Shown here: positions 16,549-24,636 of the stretch, in pieces
Layout of the letters: every line of letters starts with the position of its first letter
How positions within the stretch are numbered: position 1 is the stretch's first letter
NCBI RefSeq assembly: GCF_018437235.1
Contig: NZ_JAAMFJ010000002.1
Location: 186,001-250,000, forward strand
Length of the DNA: 64,000 nucleotides
Reading direction: 5' to 3'
Source: Fructobacillus papyrifericola
GTDB lineage: Bacteria > Bacillota > Bacilli > Lactobacillales > Lactobacillaceae
Notes under the pieces: model-generated
Database searches by the model: none
Seen by the model: the letters and a program-made list of their open reading frames with translations, nothing else
What the model was told of the DNA's origin: nothing
Translations under genes and position numbers: made by a program

Positions 16549-16577
16549 TTGCATTAAAAAATGAGATGACATATAAT
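16549..16577 (+). promoter_or_regulatory. Promoter of the T-box leader
   Basis: -35 TTGCAT, 17-bp spacer, perfect -10 TATAAT; start expected near 16584. Confidence 0.85.
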
Positions 16578-16583
16578 AAATGA

Positions 16584-16840
16584 AAATTAAAACGTTGAAC
16601 AGGAGAGTAACTTCCAATCCATTCAAAGAGAGCTGACGGCTGCTGAAAAGTCAGTAATGGAACGAAAGCGAACCACACCTGCGAGTGTGCGTGTGAATCA
16701 AGTAGCCCGCATCGACTAGTTGCCGTTACCCAACTAAACGTGTAAACGTTTTGAGGTGTCAGGAGAAATCCTGTCACAACCATGAGGTGGGACCGCGAAC
16801 ATTCGCCCTCTAAGCATTGCTGCTTAGGGGGTTTTTTTAT
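16584..16840 (+). ncRNA. T-box riboswitch, probably tRNA-His responsive
   Basis: The conserved T-box AGGTGGGACCGCG is at 16785-16797, followed by a terminator at 16805-16838. Upstream lie a stem-I-like fold (GTAAC near 16607 with GTTAC near 16728; TCCATT/AATGGA enclosing AGAGAG and CTGAC/GTCAG) and a stem III-like hairpin at 16757-16778. The antiterminator bulge is TGGG, so its variable base is G and pairs with a C discriminator; in bacteria C73 is characteristic of tRNA-His. A CAC triplet followed by A is at 16674-16676 in the expected specifier region. Together these suggest induction by uncharged tRNA-His. The specifier is inferred, the T-box itself is clear. Confidence 0.85.
16805..16838 (+). 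terminator. T-box regulatory terminator
   Basis: CCCTCTAAGCA-TTGC-TGCTTAGGGGG followed by TTTTTTT. It is mutually exclusive with the T-box antiterminator. Confidence 0.9.
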
Positions 16841-16859
16841 TTGAAAAGGAGGACTAAAG

Positions 16860-16979
16860 ATGGCAGAAAAGAAGCAAATCCTGACCAGCCGCTTTGGCGG
16901 ACTAGAAAAGCATGGATGGTCCAACTTACATCATAGCCATCATTTATACTCCGACCTAGCATACAGTACTTTCAAATAA
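16860..16979 (+). CDS. 39-aa His-rich small ORF after the T-box
   Basis: An AAGGAGG ribosome site is well placed before the ATG. The product is 39 aa with five His, four of them as HHSHH at residues 24-28, and the sequence also has Tyr and Ser. It resembles no family I know. It lies between the T-box terminator and the solute-binding protein, 12 bases before the latter's ATG, with no terminator between, so any effect on the next gene would be by translational coupling. It could be a small protein, a histidine-sensing leader peptide or the remnant of a longer gene. Confidence 0.6.
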   Translation: MAEKKQILTSRFGGLEKHGWSNLHHSHHLYSDLAYSTFK

Positions 16980-16991
16980 GAAGAGGATTTC

Positions 16992-17822
16992 ATGAAAAAA
17001 AGCAATCGCAAGAAAACCATTATTAACGGGCTCTTTGCCTTAATCATTGTCGCCCTGGTGGCCGGTCTGACCTACACCTTCGCCGGACCGGGCAAGGGGG
17101 AAAACAAGGACCAATGGAAGAAGATTGAACAGAAGAAGACCATCACCATCGGACTTGATGACACCTTCGCCCCAATGGGCTTCCGTGATGCCAACGGGAA
17201 GATCGTCGGCTTTGATATTGACCTGGCAGACAAGGTCTTTGCAAACCTGGGCATCAAAGTCAACTGGCAACCCATCGACTGGTCCATGAAGGAAACCGAA
17301 TTAAAGACCGGTAAGATCGATGCCATCTGGAACGGCTACACCAAGACGGCAGAGCGTGCTAAAAAAGTCAACTTCTCGACTTCCTACCACAAGGCACCGA
17401 TCGCCCTGATTACCAAAAAGTCATCGGGCATCACCAAGTACTCGGACATGAAGGACAAGACCCTTGGCTTGCAAACGCAGTCCTCGGCAGAATCAGCGCT
17501 GGCTGACCAACCAAAAGTCTTAAAGCAGTACATCAAGAACCAGACGGCCGTGGGCTATGATACCTTCGATAAGGCCTTTACCGACTTGAACAACGACCGC
17601 ATCGACGGCATCTTGGTCGATGAAGACTACGCCCGCTACTTTATTAAGCAACAGGGAACGGCCGATAACTACAACATCATCACCGGTCAGTTCGACACCT
17701 CCGACTTTGTCGTTGGCTTCCGTAAGGGCGACAAGACCCTGCAAAAGAAGGTCAATGAGCAACTGGCCAAGTTGGAAAAGGACGGCTACATGAAGACCAT
17801 TGAAAACCGCTGGTTTGGCTAA
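16992..17822 (+). CDS. Amino-acid ABC transporter substrate-binding protein (probable histidine)
   Basis: 276-aa family 3 solute-binding protein. An N-terminal hydrophobic segment (about residues 11-31) acts as signal or anchor; no lipobox Cys is present. The mature domain begins ITIGLDDTFAPMGF and contains GFDIDLADKVFANLG and the ligand-site region WNGYTKTAERAKKVNFS. The T-box before it points to histidine, as in predicted HisXYZ-type importers of lactic acid bacteria, but no permease or ATPase follows; the next element is a terminator. It presumably shares membrane components encoded elsewhere. Confidence 0.9.
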   Translation: MKKSNRKKTIINGLFALIIVALVAGLTYTFAGPGKGENKDQWKKIEQKKTITIGLDDTFAPMGFRDANGKIVGFDIDLADKVFANLGIKVNWQPIDWSMKETELKTGKIDAIWNGYTKTAERAKKVNFSTSYHKAPIALITKKSSGITKYSDMKDKTLGLQTQSSAESALADQPKVLKQYIKNQTAVGYDTFDKAFTDLNNDRIDGILVDEDYARYFIKQQGTADNYNIITGQFDTSDFVVGFRKGDKTLQKKVNEQLAKLEKDGYMKTIENRWFG

Positions 17823-17852
17823 GACAGCAGCCGGCGAACAGATACGCAATTA

Positions 17853-17886
17853 AAAAGAGGTTCCTTTAGGGGGAACTTCTTTTTCT
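17853..17886 (+). terminator. Terminator after the substrate-binding protein
   Basis: AAAGAGGTTCC pairing with GGAACTTCTTT around a 7-base loop, then T-rich sequence. The remaining stretch to 18057 is AT-rich with no gene. Confidence 0.8.
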
Positions 17887-18057
17887 TTTGAATGGGTGGA
17901 CAGTCCTTAACAAAGAAAAAATCACTTTTCCTTATTAAAGAGCGTCGCCAAAGCATCCCCGGGGCCTAAAAATTTAATCTTCGTTTGAAACTCATTTAAT
18001 TTTAATATAGGCATTCCAATTTAAACTATATTTATCCTATTGAAGGAGGCAAGTTTG

Positions 18058-20232
18058 ATGAAAAAACTGTCTTTGAAAAAAATGGATTGGTACTTAATCG
18101 GCATTCTAGCCCTCGCCGCCTTCTTATACGGCTGGGGAATCTGGGACGCCGGTTCAGCCAACTCCTACTATACCGCCGCGATTACCTCCATGGTCCAATC
18201 CTGGCATAATTTCTGGTACGGGGCTTTTGATCCGGCCGGCTTTATCACCGTTGATAAGCCCCCAATCGCCCTCTGGTTCATGGCCCTTTCGGCAAAAGTC
18301 TTCGGCGTTCACGGCTGGTCGATCGTCCTTCCCTCCGTCTTGGCGGGAATCGGATCGGTCGCTCTGCTCTACAAGCTGATTACACCAAAGTTTGGCCCAT
18401 GGGCAGGCCGCTTGGCCGCCCTGGTCATGACGTTAACACCGACGGTCGTGGCTAACTCGCGGACCAACAACATGGATGCCATTCTGGTCTTCTTCTTGCT
18501 CTTAGCGGTCTACACCCTAACAAAGGCCGTTTCCAAAAAGAAGTTCTGGCTCGTCTTAATCGCCTTTGCCCTGGTCGGCATCGCCTTTAACATCAAAATG
18601 CTCCAGGCCTTCATGATCTTGCCTGCCATGCTCGTCTTCTACTGGGTGGCCATCAAGCTTCCCTGGAAGAAAAAAGTCCTCTGGCTCCTGGCAGCCATGG
18701 CCTCCCTTGGTATCTTTACCGTTGCTTACCCGGCAGCAGTTGACTCCGCTTCCTCAACGAGTCGTCCCTACATTGGTTCTTCTCAAACCAACTCCTTGAT
18801 GGAGTTGGCCTTTGGCTACAACGGAACCGAACGACTGCTGGGACAGACTTCTGGAACTGGTGGTACCTTTGGCGGCATGGGCAAGTCTTCGAAGAAGACT
18901 GCTGGCAACGGCGCTGCACCGGCCGGTACTAAGCCAGGCGGAACAAAGAACAACAGTAAGGCCGCACCAACGGGCACCGGCACCACTGGTAATGCTCCGA
19001 CTGGTAATGCGCCAACCGGCAATGCACCAACCGGTACTGCGCCAACTGGCCAAGGTCAAACGGGCGCTAAGAACGGTGCCCCAACGGGTACCAAGCCTTC
19101 CGGTTCAAAGAAGGGTGGCCCAAGCGGCACCAAGCCTAACGGTAAGATGGGTAACCCAGGCAAGGGCGGTAAAGGCGGCATGACCGGCGGTGGCAACTCA
19201 GCCTTCGCTATTGGTTCTGCCGGACCATTCCGCCTCTTCCAGTCCGATCTTGGCTCTCAAATCGGTTGGTTCCTACCATTCGCCTTCCTCGGAATGGGCG
19301 CTGGTTGGTGGGCCTTCCGTAAGAAGGGCGGCAAGTGGTACAGCATTTCAGAAGAACAGTCCGACGTCCTCCTCTGGGCCGGCTGGTTTGTCCCAGTCTA
19401 CGGATTCTTCTCCGTGGCCTCCTTCTTCCACCCTTACTACACCATCATGTTGGCACCGGCTATCGCAGCCTTGACGGCCATTGGTGCCGTTGCCATTGCG
19501 AAGATGGTCAAAGAAGGCGGAGAAAAGCAAGGAATGATTGCAAAGGCCTTGCTCGCCGTCACAATTGTCGCAACAACCGCTCTCCAGGCCTACTACGCTT
19601 GGTCCTACTACCCTCTGGCAAGCGTTATCATCGTCTTGCTTGGCCTAGCCGTTGCCGGCCTTTGGTTCGTGAACAAGATCATCGCAACCAAGCTAAAGAT
19701 TGTGCTCTCCATCATCGTGGTCGCCCTTCTCTCCGGATTCTGGGCCTTGACCCCAACGCTGTCCCACACGTCAGCAGCCATTCCAAACGCCAACCCATCC
19801 CTTCTTTCTTCGAAGGGCTCGTCCGACATGGGTGGTTCCGTTGATTCCGAATTGCTTGCCTATACCGAAAAGCACCAAGGATCAGCAAAGTACCTCTTTG
19901 CCACAACGGATTCCAACTCGGCTTCTGGCTACATCATCAAGTCAAAGAAGGCCGTCATGGCAATCGGTGGCTATAACGGTACGGATCCTACCATGACTTT
20001 GGCTCAATTCAAAAAGCTTGTCAAAAGTGGTCAACTCCGTTACTTCGTTATCGGCAACACCAAGGCATCGACGGGTGATATCTCAAAGATCCTTTCCTGG
20101 GTCAAGAAAAACGGCACCAAAGTCAGCTACAGCTCATCGAAGAGCAGCAGTCAATCAACTGGCATGCAAATGGGCGGCATGGGCGGTTCTGGCAACTCAA
20201 CCCTCTATGATCTCTCCTCTGCTGCTAAGTAA
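18058..20232 (+). CDS. GT39-type glycosyltransferase, YkcB-like (polyprenyl-P-sugar dependent)
   Basis: 724 aa from the ATG at 18058; GGAGG eight bases upstream decides this start over an upstream in-frame TTG that overlaps the ribosome site. The N-terminal half has about eight membrane segments with PMT/ArnT-type motifs: DKPPIALWFMALS in the first loop and NSRTNNMDAILVFFLLLAVY. Residues about 262-382 form a Gly/Thr/Pro/Lys-rich low-complexity loop with GNAPT repeats, followed by more membrane segments and an extracellular C-terminal domain with KSGQLRYFVIGN. The next gene is a DPM1-like GT2, so the pair resembles Bacillus ykcB-ykcC: GT2 makes the lipid-linked sugar and this protein transfers it outside the cell. 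The acceptor is unknown. Confidence 0.88.
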   Translation: MKKLSLKKMDWYLIGILALAAFLYGWGIWDAGSANSYYTAAITSMVQSWHNFWYGAFDPAGFITVDKPPIALWFMALSAKVFGVHGWSIVLPSVLAGIGSVALLYKLITPKFGPWAGRLAALVMTLTPTVVANSRTNNMDAILVFFLLLAVYTLTKAVSKKKFWLVLIAFALVGIAFNIKMLQAFMILPAMLVFYWVAIKLPWKKKVLWLLAAMASLGIFTVAYPAAVDSASSTSRPYIGSSQTNSLMELAFGYNGTERLLGQTSGTGGTFGGMGKSSKKTAGNGAAPAGTKPGGTKNNSKAAPTGTGTTGNAPTGNAPTGNAPTGTAPTGQGQTGAKNGAPTGTKPSGSKKGGPSGTKPNGKMGNPGKGGKGGMTGGGNSAFAIGSAGPFRLFQSDLGSQIGWFLPFAFLGMGAGWWAFRKKGGKWYSISEEQSDVLLWAGWFVPVYGFFSVASFFHPYYTIMLAPAIAALTAIGAVAIAKMVKEGGEKQGMIAKALLAVTIVATTALQAYYAWSYYPLASVIIVLLGLAVAGLWFVNKIIATKLKIVLSIIVVALLSGFWALTPTLSHTSAAIPNANPSLLSSKGSSDMGGSVDSELLAYTEKHQGSAKYLFATTDSNSASGYIIKSKKAVMAIGGYNGTDPTMTLAQFKKLVKSGQLRYFVIGNTKASTGDISKILSWVKKNGTKVSYSSSKSSSQSTGMQMGGMGGSGNSTLYDLSSAAK
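18988..19047 (+). repeat. 15-bp tandem repeat inside the GT39 gene
   Basis: Four imperfect copies of GGTAATGCGCCAACC encoding G-N-A-P-T type pentapeptides, within a longer Gly/Thr/Pro/Lys-rich stretch (about 18840-19200). In-frame unit length means copy-number change would not break the gene. Confidence 0.85.
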
Positions 20233-20256
20233 GAAAACCCTTGAAAGGAGTTCGTC

Positions 20257-21372
20257 ATGATTGCAGAAAGAAGACAAGCACCAAAGCTAGCACTCATCCT
20301 CCCCGCCTATAACGAAGAGGAAATGCTGGTACACACGCTTTCAAAACTCGAGCAAATCAAGGCCGATTTGATTCAAGAAAACAAGATCGCAACCGGCTCC
20401 TTCATCTTGATTGTCGATGATGGGTCAAAAGACCAGACCTTTTCGATCATGGAAGAGCAAGAACAGCTAAACGAAGACATTCTCACCGTCAAGCTGTCAC
20501 GCAACTACGGTCACCAACCGGCTCTAATTGCCGGCCTTCAAGAAGCAATCAAGTTGGCCGACATCACCATCACGCTCGATGCCGACTTGCAGGACAGTCC
20601 GGAAATCATCGGGCAAATGGTCGATCAGTATTTAGCAGGCAAGGAAATTGTCCACGCCGTTCGTTCTTCACGCGAAACGGATTCCTGGTTCAAAAAGAAC
20701 TCCGCCCTCGCCTTCTACCGCTTGGCCGGTTGGCTTGGCGTCGAACTGGTTCCCAACCACGCCGACTTTCGCCTCATGTCAAAAGTCGCGGTGGAAGCCC
20801 TGCTCGCCATGCCGGAAAAGAACCTCTTCCTCCGGGCCATGGTTCCCCTGCTCGGCTATCCGTCCGGTGAAGTTTACTACGAACGGGCCAAGCGCGAGGC
20901 CGGCACCTCCAAGTATCCACTAAAAAAGATGCTAAACTTCGCCATTGACGGCATCACTTCCTTTTCGGTCAAACCGATTAAGCTGCTGTTCAATCTTGGG
21001 CTAGTCGTTTCATCAATTGCTGGAATCGAAATTGCCTACACGATTATCGAGAAGTTAATTGGCAACCCCACTGCCGGCTGGTCCTCACTCATGATTTCCA
21101 TCTGGTTGCTGGGTGGACTGAACCTAATTGCCATTGGCGTCATTGGCACCTACATTGGTAAAGTCTTCACCGAAGTCAAGGCCCGCCCGCTCTTTCACAT
21201 TGAACGGGAAACCGGCGTACTAAGGGCAACCGGTCAAAGACAGGAAACAAACCGAACGGCCGAAAGACCCCGCTCGCTGACCGCTCGTCAGCAAGCCAGC
21301 TTTGAAAAGGAGAGCACCCCCGTCTCCTCCTTCTCCAGTCAATACCGACACAGTTTTTACCAACAAATGTAA
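20257..21372 (+). CDS. GT2 glycosyltransferase, YkcC/DPM1-like polyprenyl-phosphate sugar synthase
   Basis: 371 aa. The GT2 catalytic domain has LALILPAYNEEEML, the VDDGSKDQT nucleotide-binding Asp region and TLDADLQDSPE (DXD-like), followed by two C-terminal membrane segments (about residues 247-270 and 278-305) as in GtrB/DPM synthases, and a basic tail. It probably transfers a sugar from a nucleotide donor to undecaprenyl phosphate at the inner face. It is co-transcribed with the GT39 gene 24 bases upstream; AAAGGAG precedes the ATG. Confidence 0.92.
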   Translation: MIAERRQAPKLALILPAYNEEEMLVHTLSKLEQIKADLIQENKIATGSFILIVDDGSKDQTFSIMEEQEQLNEDILTVKLSRNYGHQPALIAGLQEAIKLADITITLDADLQDSPEIIGQMVDQYLAGKEIVHAVRSSRETDSWFKKNSALAFYRLAGWLGVELVPNHADFRLMSKVAVEALLAMPEKNLFLRAMVPLLGYPSGEVYYERAKREAGTSKYPLKKMLNFAIDGITSFSVKPIKLLFNLGLVVSSIAGIEIAYTIIEKLIGNPTAGWSSLMISIWLLGGLNLIAIGVIGTYIGKVFTEVKARPLFHIERETGVLRATGQRQETNRTAERPRSLTARQQASFEKESTPVSSFSSQYRHSFYQQM

Positions 21373-21381
21373 GCCATAAAG

Positions 21382-21417
21382 AAAAGCGGTACCCTCAATT
21401 GAGGGTACCGCTTTTTT
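21382..21417 (+). terminator. Terminator after the glycosyltransferase pair
   Basis: AAAAGCGGTACCCTC-AATT-GAGGGTACCGCTTTT, 15-bp stem with T-run; works in both directions. Confidence 0.92.
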
Positions 21418-21442
21418 AACGATTAAATAACTGGAAAACCGC

Positions 21443-22042
21443 TTATTCAACCATTGGTTTTTCAAGGTCTTTGTAGGCATAGGCCTGAATTTGTTGGCTG
21501 CAACGTTCCATGTAATCGAGACGCTTTTCTTGATCAACTACCCAGCGGGCACCGCCCATGATCATGGTTTTCACCAGCTTGATTCCAGAAAGGCCTAAAA
21601 TGTCCTTTCGCCAGCGGGAAACAACCCCACCATAACGCTTGTGGTAGTAGGCTGGATCATCGGCCGTCATGTATAAGGACGCCTCCTTGCCCTTCAAGAA
21701 GCCCTTCACTCGTAAAGGCCCCTTCCGTTCGTAGGCAAAGCCTGGCGTCAACGTCCGGTCCAACAACCCCTTCAAAACGGAAGGCTCCGCTCCCCACCAA
21801 ACGGGGAAGAAGAAACAGATGTGGTCGGCCCAGGCAATCTTCTGCTGGGCCTGTTCGATAAAGGCCCGGTCCTGCATGTGCAGACGGTAGCCATAACGGA
21901 GGACCGGATCAAAGTCGACCAGGGCTAAATCAATCACCTGAACGTTCATGCTGTCGTTGCGCAGCGTTTCATAACTGTGCAAGGCGTTGGCATGCGTAAA
22001 GGACTGATCATCCGGATGACCCTGAATAATTAAAATGTTCAT
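21443..22042 (-). CDS. NAD(P)H-dependent flavodoxin-fold oxidoreductase (quinone reductase family)
   Basis: 199 aa, flavodoxin-like fold of the NQO1/KefF/MdaB group. N-terminal MNILIIQGHPDDQSFTHA is the FMN phosphate site, and FFFPVWWGAEPSVLKGLLDR is the conserved flavin/quinone segment. Likely a cytosolic FMN-dependent reductase of quinones or electrophiles. It is a single minus-strand gene convergent with the glycosyltransferase pair. Confidence 0.88.
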   Translation of the reverse strand: MNILIIQGHPDDQSFTHANALHSYETLRNDSMNVQVIDLALVDFDPVLRYGYRLHMQDRAFIEQAQQKIAWADHICFFFPVWWGAEPSVLKGLLDRTLTPGFAYERKGPLRVKGFLKGKEASLYMTADDPAYYHKRYGGVVSRWRKDILGLSGIKLVKTMIMGGARWVVDQEKRLDYMERCSQQIQAYAYKDLEKPMVE

Positions 22043-22326
22043 GTGCTTGGCTCCCTTTCACTTGAGGAGCTGCTTGTGTATAAATGACGCCTGTAAGCAA
22101 CTCAAATAAAACAAACTATTACAATATAACACATAGTATTACGAATATGTCGCAGAAACAGAAAAAAGCATACCAAGGTTAAATTAAATTAAAATCAAAC
22201 ACGAAATCTGCTATATGCAAAAGCGGTTATAGTTTTGGCTGCTGGGCTTTTTTCTGCAAAACGTTGTATACTTATACATGCCAATTTTTCATACGAATTA
22301 AATTTACATATTTAAAGGAAAAGAAG

Positions 22327-22935
22327 ATGACTAAAAGCAAAAAAGTTTTCATTTACCGACTGGCCCTCGTTCTCATCGGCCTCGTTGGTGTGGCCATCAA
22401 CACGGAACTCAAGCCGGCCATGTTTCTCTACTACACGACCCTTTCAAACATTCTCTGCATCGCCTACTTTGCCTTCGCCCTTAGCCAGGCCGGCCGTGCC
22501 TTGAACCAGAACATCAAGGGGGCCGTTACCCTGGCCATCACGGTGACCATGGTCATTTACTGGGGCGTTCTCGCACCCTATTCCTTTCACATGACCTCTT
22601 TACTCGACTATGTCGGCACCTACCTGGTTCACCTGGTGGTACCCGTCATGACCATTCTCGATTGGTACTTCTTTGATCAAAAGGGCCGTTTTTCTTTCAA
22701 GGCACCGCTCTACTGGTTGCTCATTCCCCTGGTCTACTACGCCTTCACGGTTGTTGCGGCACAGTTTGGCATCGTTTATCCCGTTAACGGTCACCACTAT
22801 CCCTACTTCTTCATTGACGCCAACCTGATTGGCTGGGGAATGGTCGCCGTCTTCGTGATTGGTCTGACCCTCTTCTTCCTGCTCTTTGGCTATGCCTTCT
22901 ACTTCCTCGATAAGAAACTGAGCAAAAAATCCTAA
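22327..22935 (+). CDS. Six-TM membrane protein (Pr6Pr-like)
   Basis: 202 aa from the ATG at 22327, with AAAGGAAAAG upstream; a longer reading from 22264 lacks a ribosome site. Six hydrophobic segments, the conserved YYTTLSNILC near the second and DWYFFDQKG between the fourth and fifth, fit the Pr6Pr/AIG1-like family common in lactobacilli. No function is known. The 284-base gap before it (22043-22326) is AT-rich with a possible TATACT -10 near 22268 and no other gene. Confidence 0.65.
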   Translation: MTKSKKVFIYRLALVLIGLVGVAINTELKPAMFLYYTTLSNILCIAYFAFALSQAGRALNQNIKGAVTLAITVTMVIYWGVLAPYSFHMTSLLDYVGTYLVHLVVPVMTILDWYFFDQKGRFSFKAPLYWLLIPLVYYAFTVVAAQFGIVYPVNGHHYPYFFIDANLIGWGMVAVFVIGLTLFFLLFGYAFYFLDKKLSKKS

Positions 22936-22938
22936 ATT

Positions 22939-22977
22939 AAAAAGTCGTTGAACTGTGTTCAATGACTTTTTTCTTTT
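22939..22977. terminator. Bidirectional terminator
   Basis: AAAAGTC-GTTGAAC paired with GTTCAA-TGACTTTT around a TGT loop, between convergent genes. Confidence 0.85.
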
Positions 22978-24581
22978 TAAACATCTAGATGGAAATTGCC
23001 CTGCTTTTCAGGAACAAAGCCCTCGTGCTCCTTCAAAAAATCGGCAATCAAAGTCGTCAAGGGACACTTACCGCGCTCCAGGATCTTTCCCTTTGCAAAG
23101 ACGGGATTGCCCGCCCCGGTGGCCCGGTAGTTATTCACCGCGACCCGATACGTCCTTTTCAAGTCAAAGGGCTGCCCAGCAACATCCTCGACTCTGACCC
23201 GTTGGCCAAGCGGCTTCGTCAAGTCAAAGCGGTAATTCAAACCCGCCCAAAGGTCATAGTTATAGTCCTGCTTCTTCGGATAAGAATAGGACTTGTTAAC
23301 GCTAACCTGGCCGTTTTCAAGGTCAAAGTAGCCGGCATTGACCTCCAAGGCCTCCTTCACCTGAGCGCCGGTCAACGCAATGGTTACCAGGGTATTGGGG
23401 AAGGGGTAGTTACCCAGTAGCTGCCGCCGACTGACTTTTTTCAAAAAGCCGGGCATCTCATCGTTGAAAAGAGCAGTGGCTGCTAAATCGGCCCCAGTGG
23501 CCGCCAATTGGACCTGGTTGATTAAATCCACAAAACCATGCCCGGTCTGCCTAGCCTGAGCCACATCCGCCAAAGTCAGATCCACTCCTAACCGGCCAAC
23601 TTCTTCGTCCAACCATTCGTCCATGGCCACCTGCAACGCTGCCAGCTCGCTCACATAACGAGCACTCTCCGGCCAGTCGTCGGTTTTGACCAGCCGTGCT
23701 GCCGGCAGCTTGGCATCCCAGGCATCAGCAACCGCTTCATTCTCGCTAAAGTTGTCCGCCGCCTCTACCCCTTCTCCTTGATCATCCAATTCCACCGTCA
23801 ACTGACCAATCGCCTCTGCTCGGTAGCCAGGTTGGCTAACTGGAACACCGTCGTATACACCGGCAATCCAACGGTGCTGGTGACCGGTTACTAGGGCGGA
23901 GACACCAGGAATTTTCAGCAGCTCGTTACCCTGATTTTCACCCGTTTCGGCTTCTAGCAAGGCGTCAGTGCTTAGATTCCGGGAAAAGCCGCCGTGGTAG
24001 GCAATGACGACAGCATCCACCCTCTTGCTCAGTTTCTTCACCAGTTTCCGGGCGACTTTGACCGGATCGTCGAAGTAGAGTCCTTCAATGTTTGCCGGCT
24101 GCTCCCGATTGGGGACGTACTTGGTCGTCAGACCAATCACGGCCACCTTCTTGCCCTTCTTTTCGAAGATTCGATAGGCTTGGCCAATGAAGGGCTGGTT
24201 GCTGACGGCGTCTAAAACGTTGGCGTTTAACAAAGTCTCATCATGGGCCAGCAGCCCCTCTAGGTATTTGCGGCCATAGTTAAATTCGTGGTTCCCGAGA
24301 ACCCGGACATCGTAGCCAATTTCCTCAGGGATTTTCCTTAGGATGTCCGCCATTTCCGGTGCCTGCTTGGCCAAATAAGCACCAAGAGGCGATCCCTGTA
24401 TAAAATCGCCATTCTCGACTTTGATGACAAAGTCGCCTTCGGTCCGGGCCAAGCCCTCAATCACAGATAGGGCCGAGGCCGCTCTAAAAAGGCCGTAGGG
24501 CGCGGATGTTTGCTGATCAATGATGTTGTTGGCCCACCAGAAGGTGTGGCTATCAGAGGTTGATAAGACCTGTAATTTCAT
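22977..24581 (-). CDS. Metallophosphatase / 5'-nucleotidase (UshA/CpdB family, cytoplasmic)
   Basis: 534 aa with the two-domain architecture of bifunctional metallophosphatase/5'-nucleotidases. The metal-binding motifs are in order: STSDSH, VENGDFIQGS, LGNHEFNYG, AYHGG and TGHQHR. The C-terminal nucleotide-binding domain has LTGAQVKEALE and VAVNNYRATGAGN. There is no signal peptide, so it is intracellular like Bacillus YunD. It follows a phnC-E-E operon on the same strand but is separated from it by a terminator; a role in phosphate salvage from nucleotides or imported organophosphates is inferred. Confidence 0.92.
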   Translation of the reverse strand: MKLQVLSTSDSHTFWWANNIIDQQTSAPYGLFRAASALSVIEGLARTEGDFVIKVENGDFIQGSPLGAYLAKQAPEMADILRKIPEEIGYDVRVLGNHEFNYGRKYLEGLLAHDETLLNANVLDAVSNQPFIGQAYRIFEKKGKKVAVIGLTTKYVPNREQPANIEGLYFDDPVKVARKLVKKLSKRVDAVVIAYHGGFSRNLSTDALLEAETGENQGNELLKIPGVSALVTGHQHRWIAGVYDGVPVSQPGYRAEAIGQLTVELDDQGEGVEAADNFSENEAVADAWDAKLPAARLVKTDDWPESARYVSELAALQVAMDEWLDEEVGRLGVDLTLADVAQARQTGHGFVDLINQVQLAATGADLAATALFNDEMPGFLKKVSRRQLLGNYPFPNTLVTIALTGAQVKEALEVNAGYFDLENGQVSVNKSYSYPKKQDYNYDLWAGLNYRFDLTKPLGQRVRVEDVAGQPFDLKRTYRVAVNNYRATGAGNPVFAKGKILERGKCPLTTLIADFLKEHEGFVPEKQGNFHLDV

Positions 24582-24594
24582 GTGCTTCTCCAGT

Positions 24595-24631
24595 CAAAAA
24601 GCAGGTGGCCAGTTGGTCGCCTGCTTTTTTT
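24595..24631 (-). terminator. Terminator between phn genes and the nucleotidase
   Basis: 13-bp stem with G-U pairs around AGTT, A-run and T-run on the two sides. Confidence 0.85.
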
Positions 24632-24636
24632 AATCC

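Noticed and set aside
18040-18057. TTG start for the GT39 gene
   Set aside because: The TTG codon lies immediately before the GGAGG that serves the ATG at 18058.
18988-19047. CRISPR-like or intergenic repeat array
   Set aside because: The repeats are 15 bp, contiguous without spacers and in frame inside a gene.
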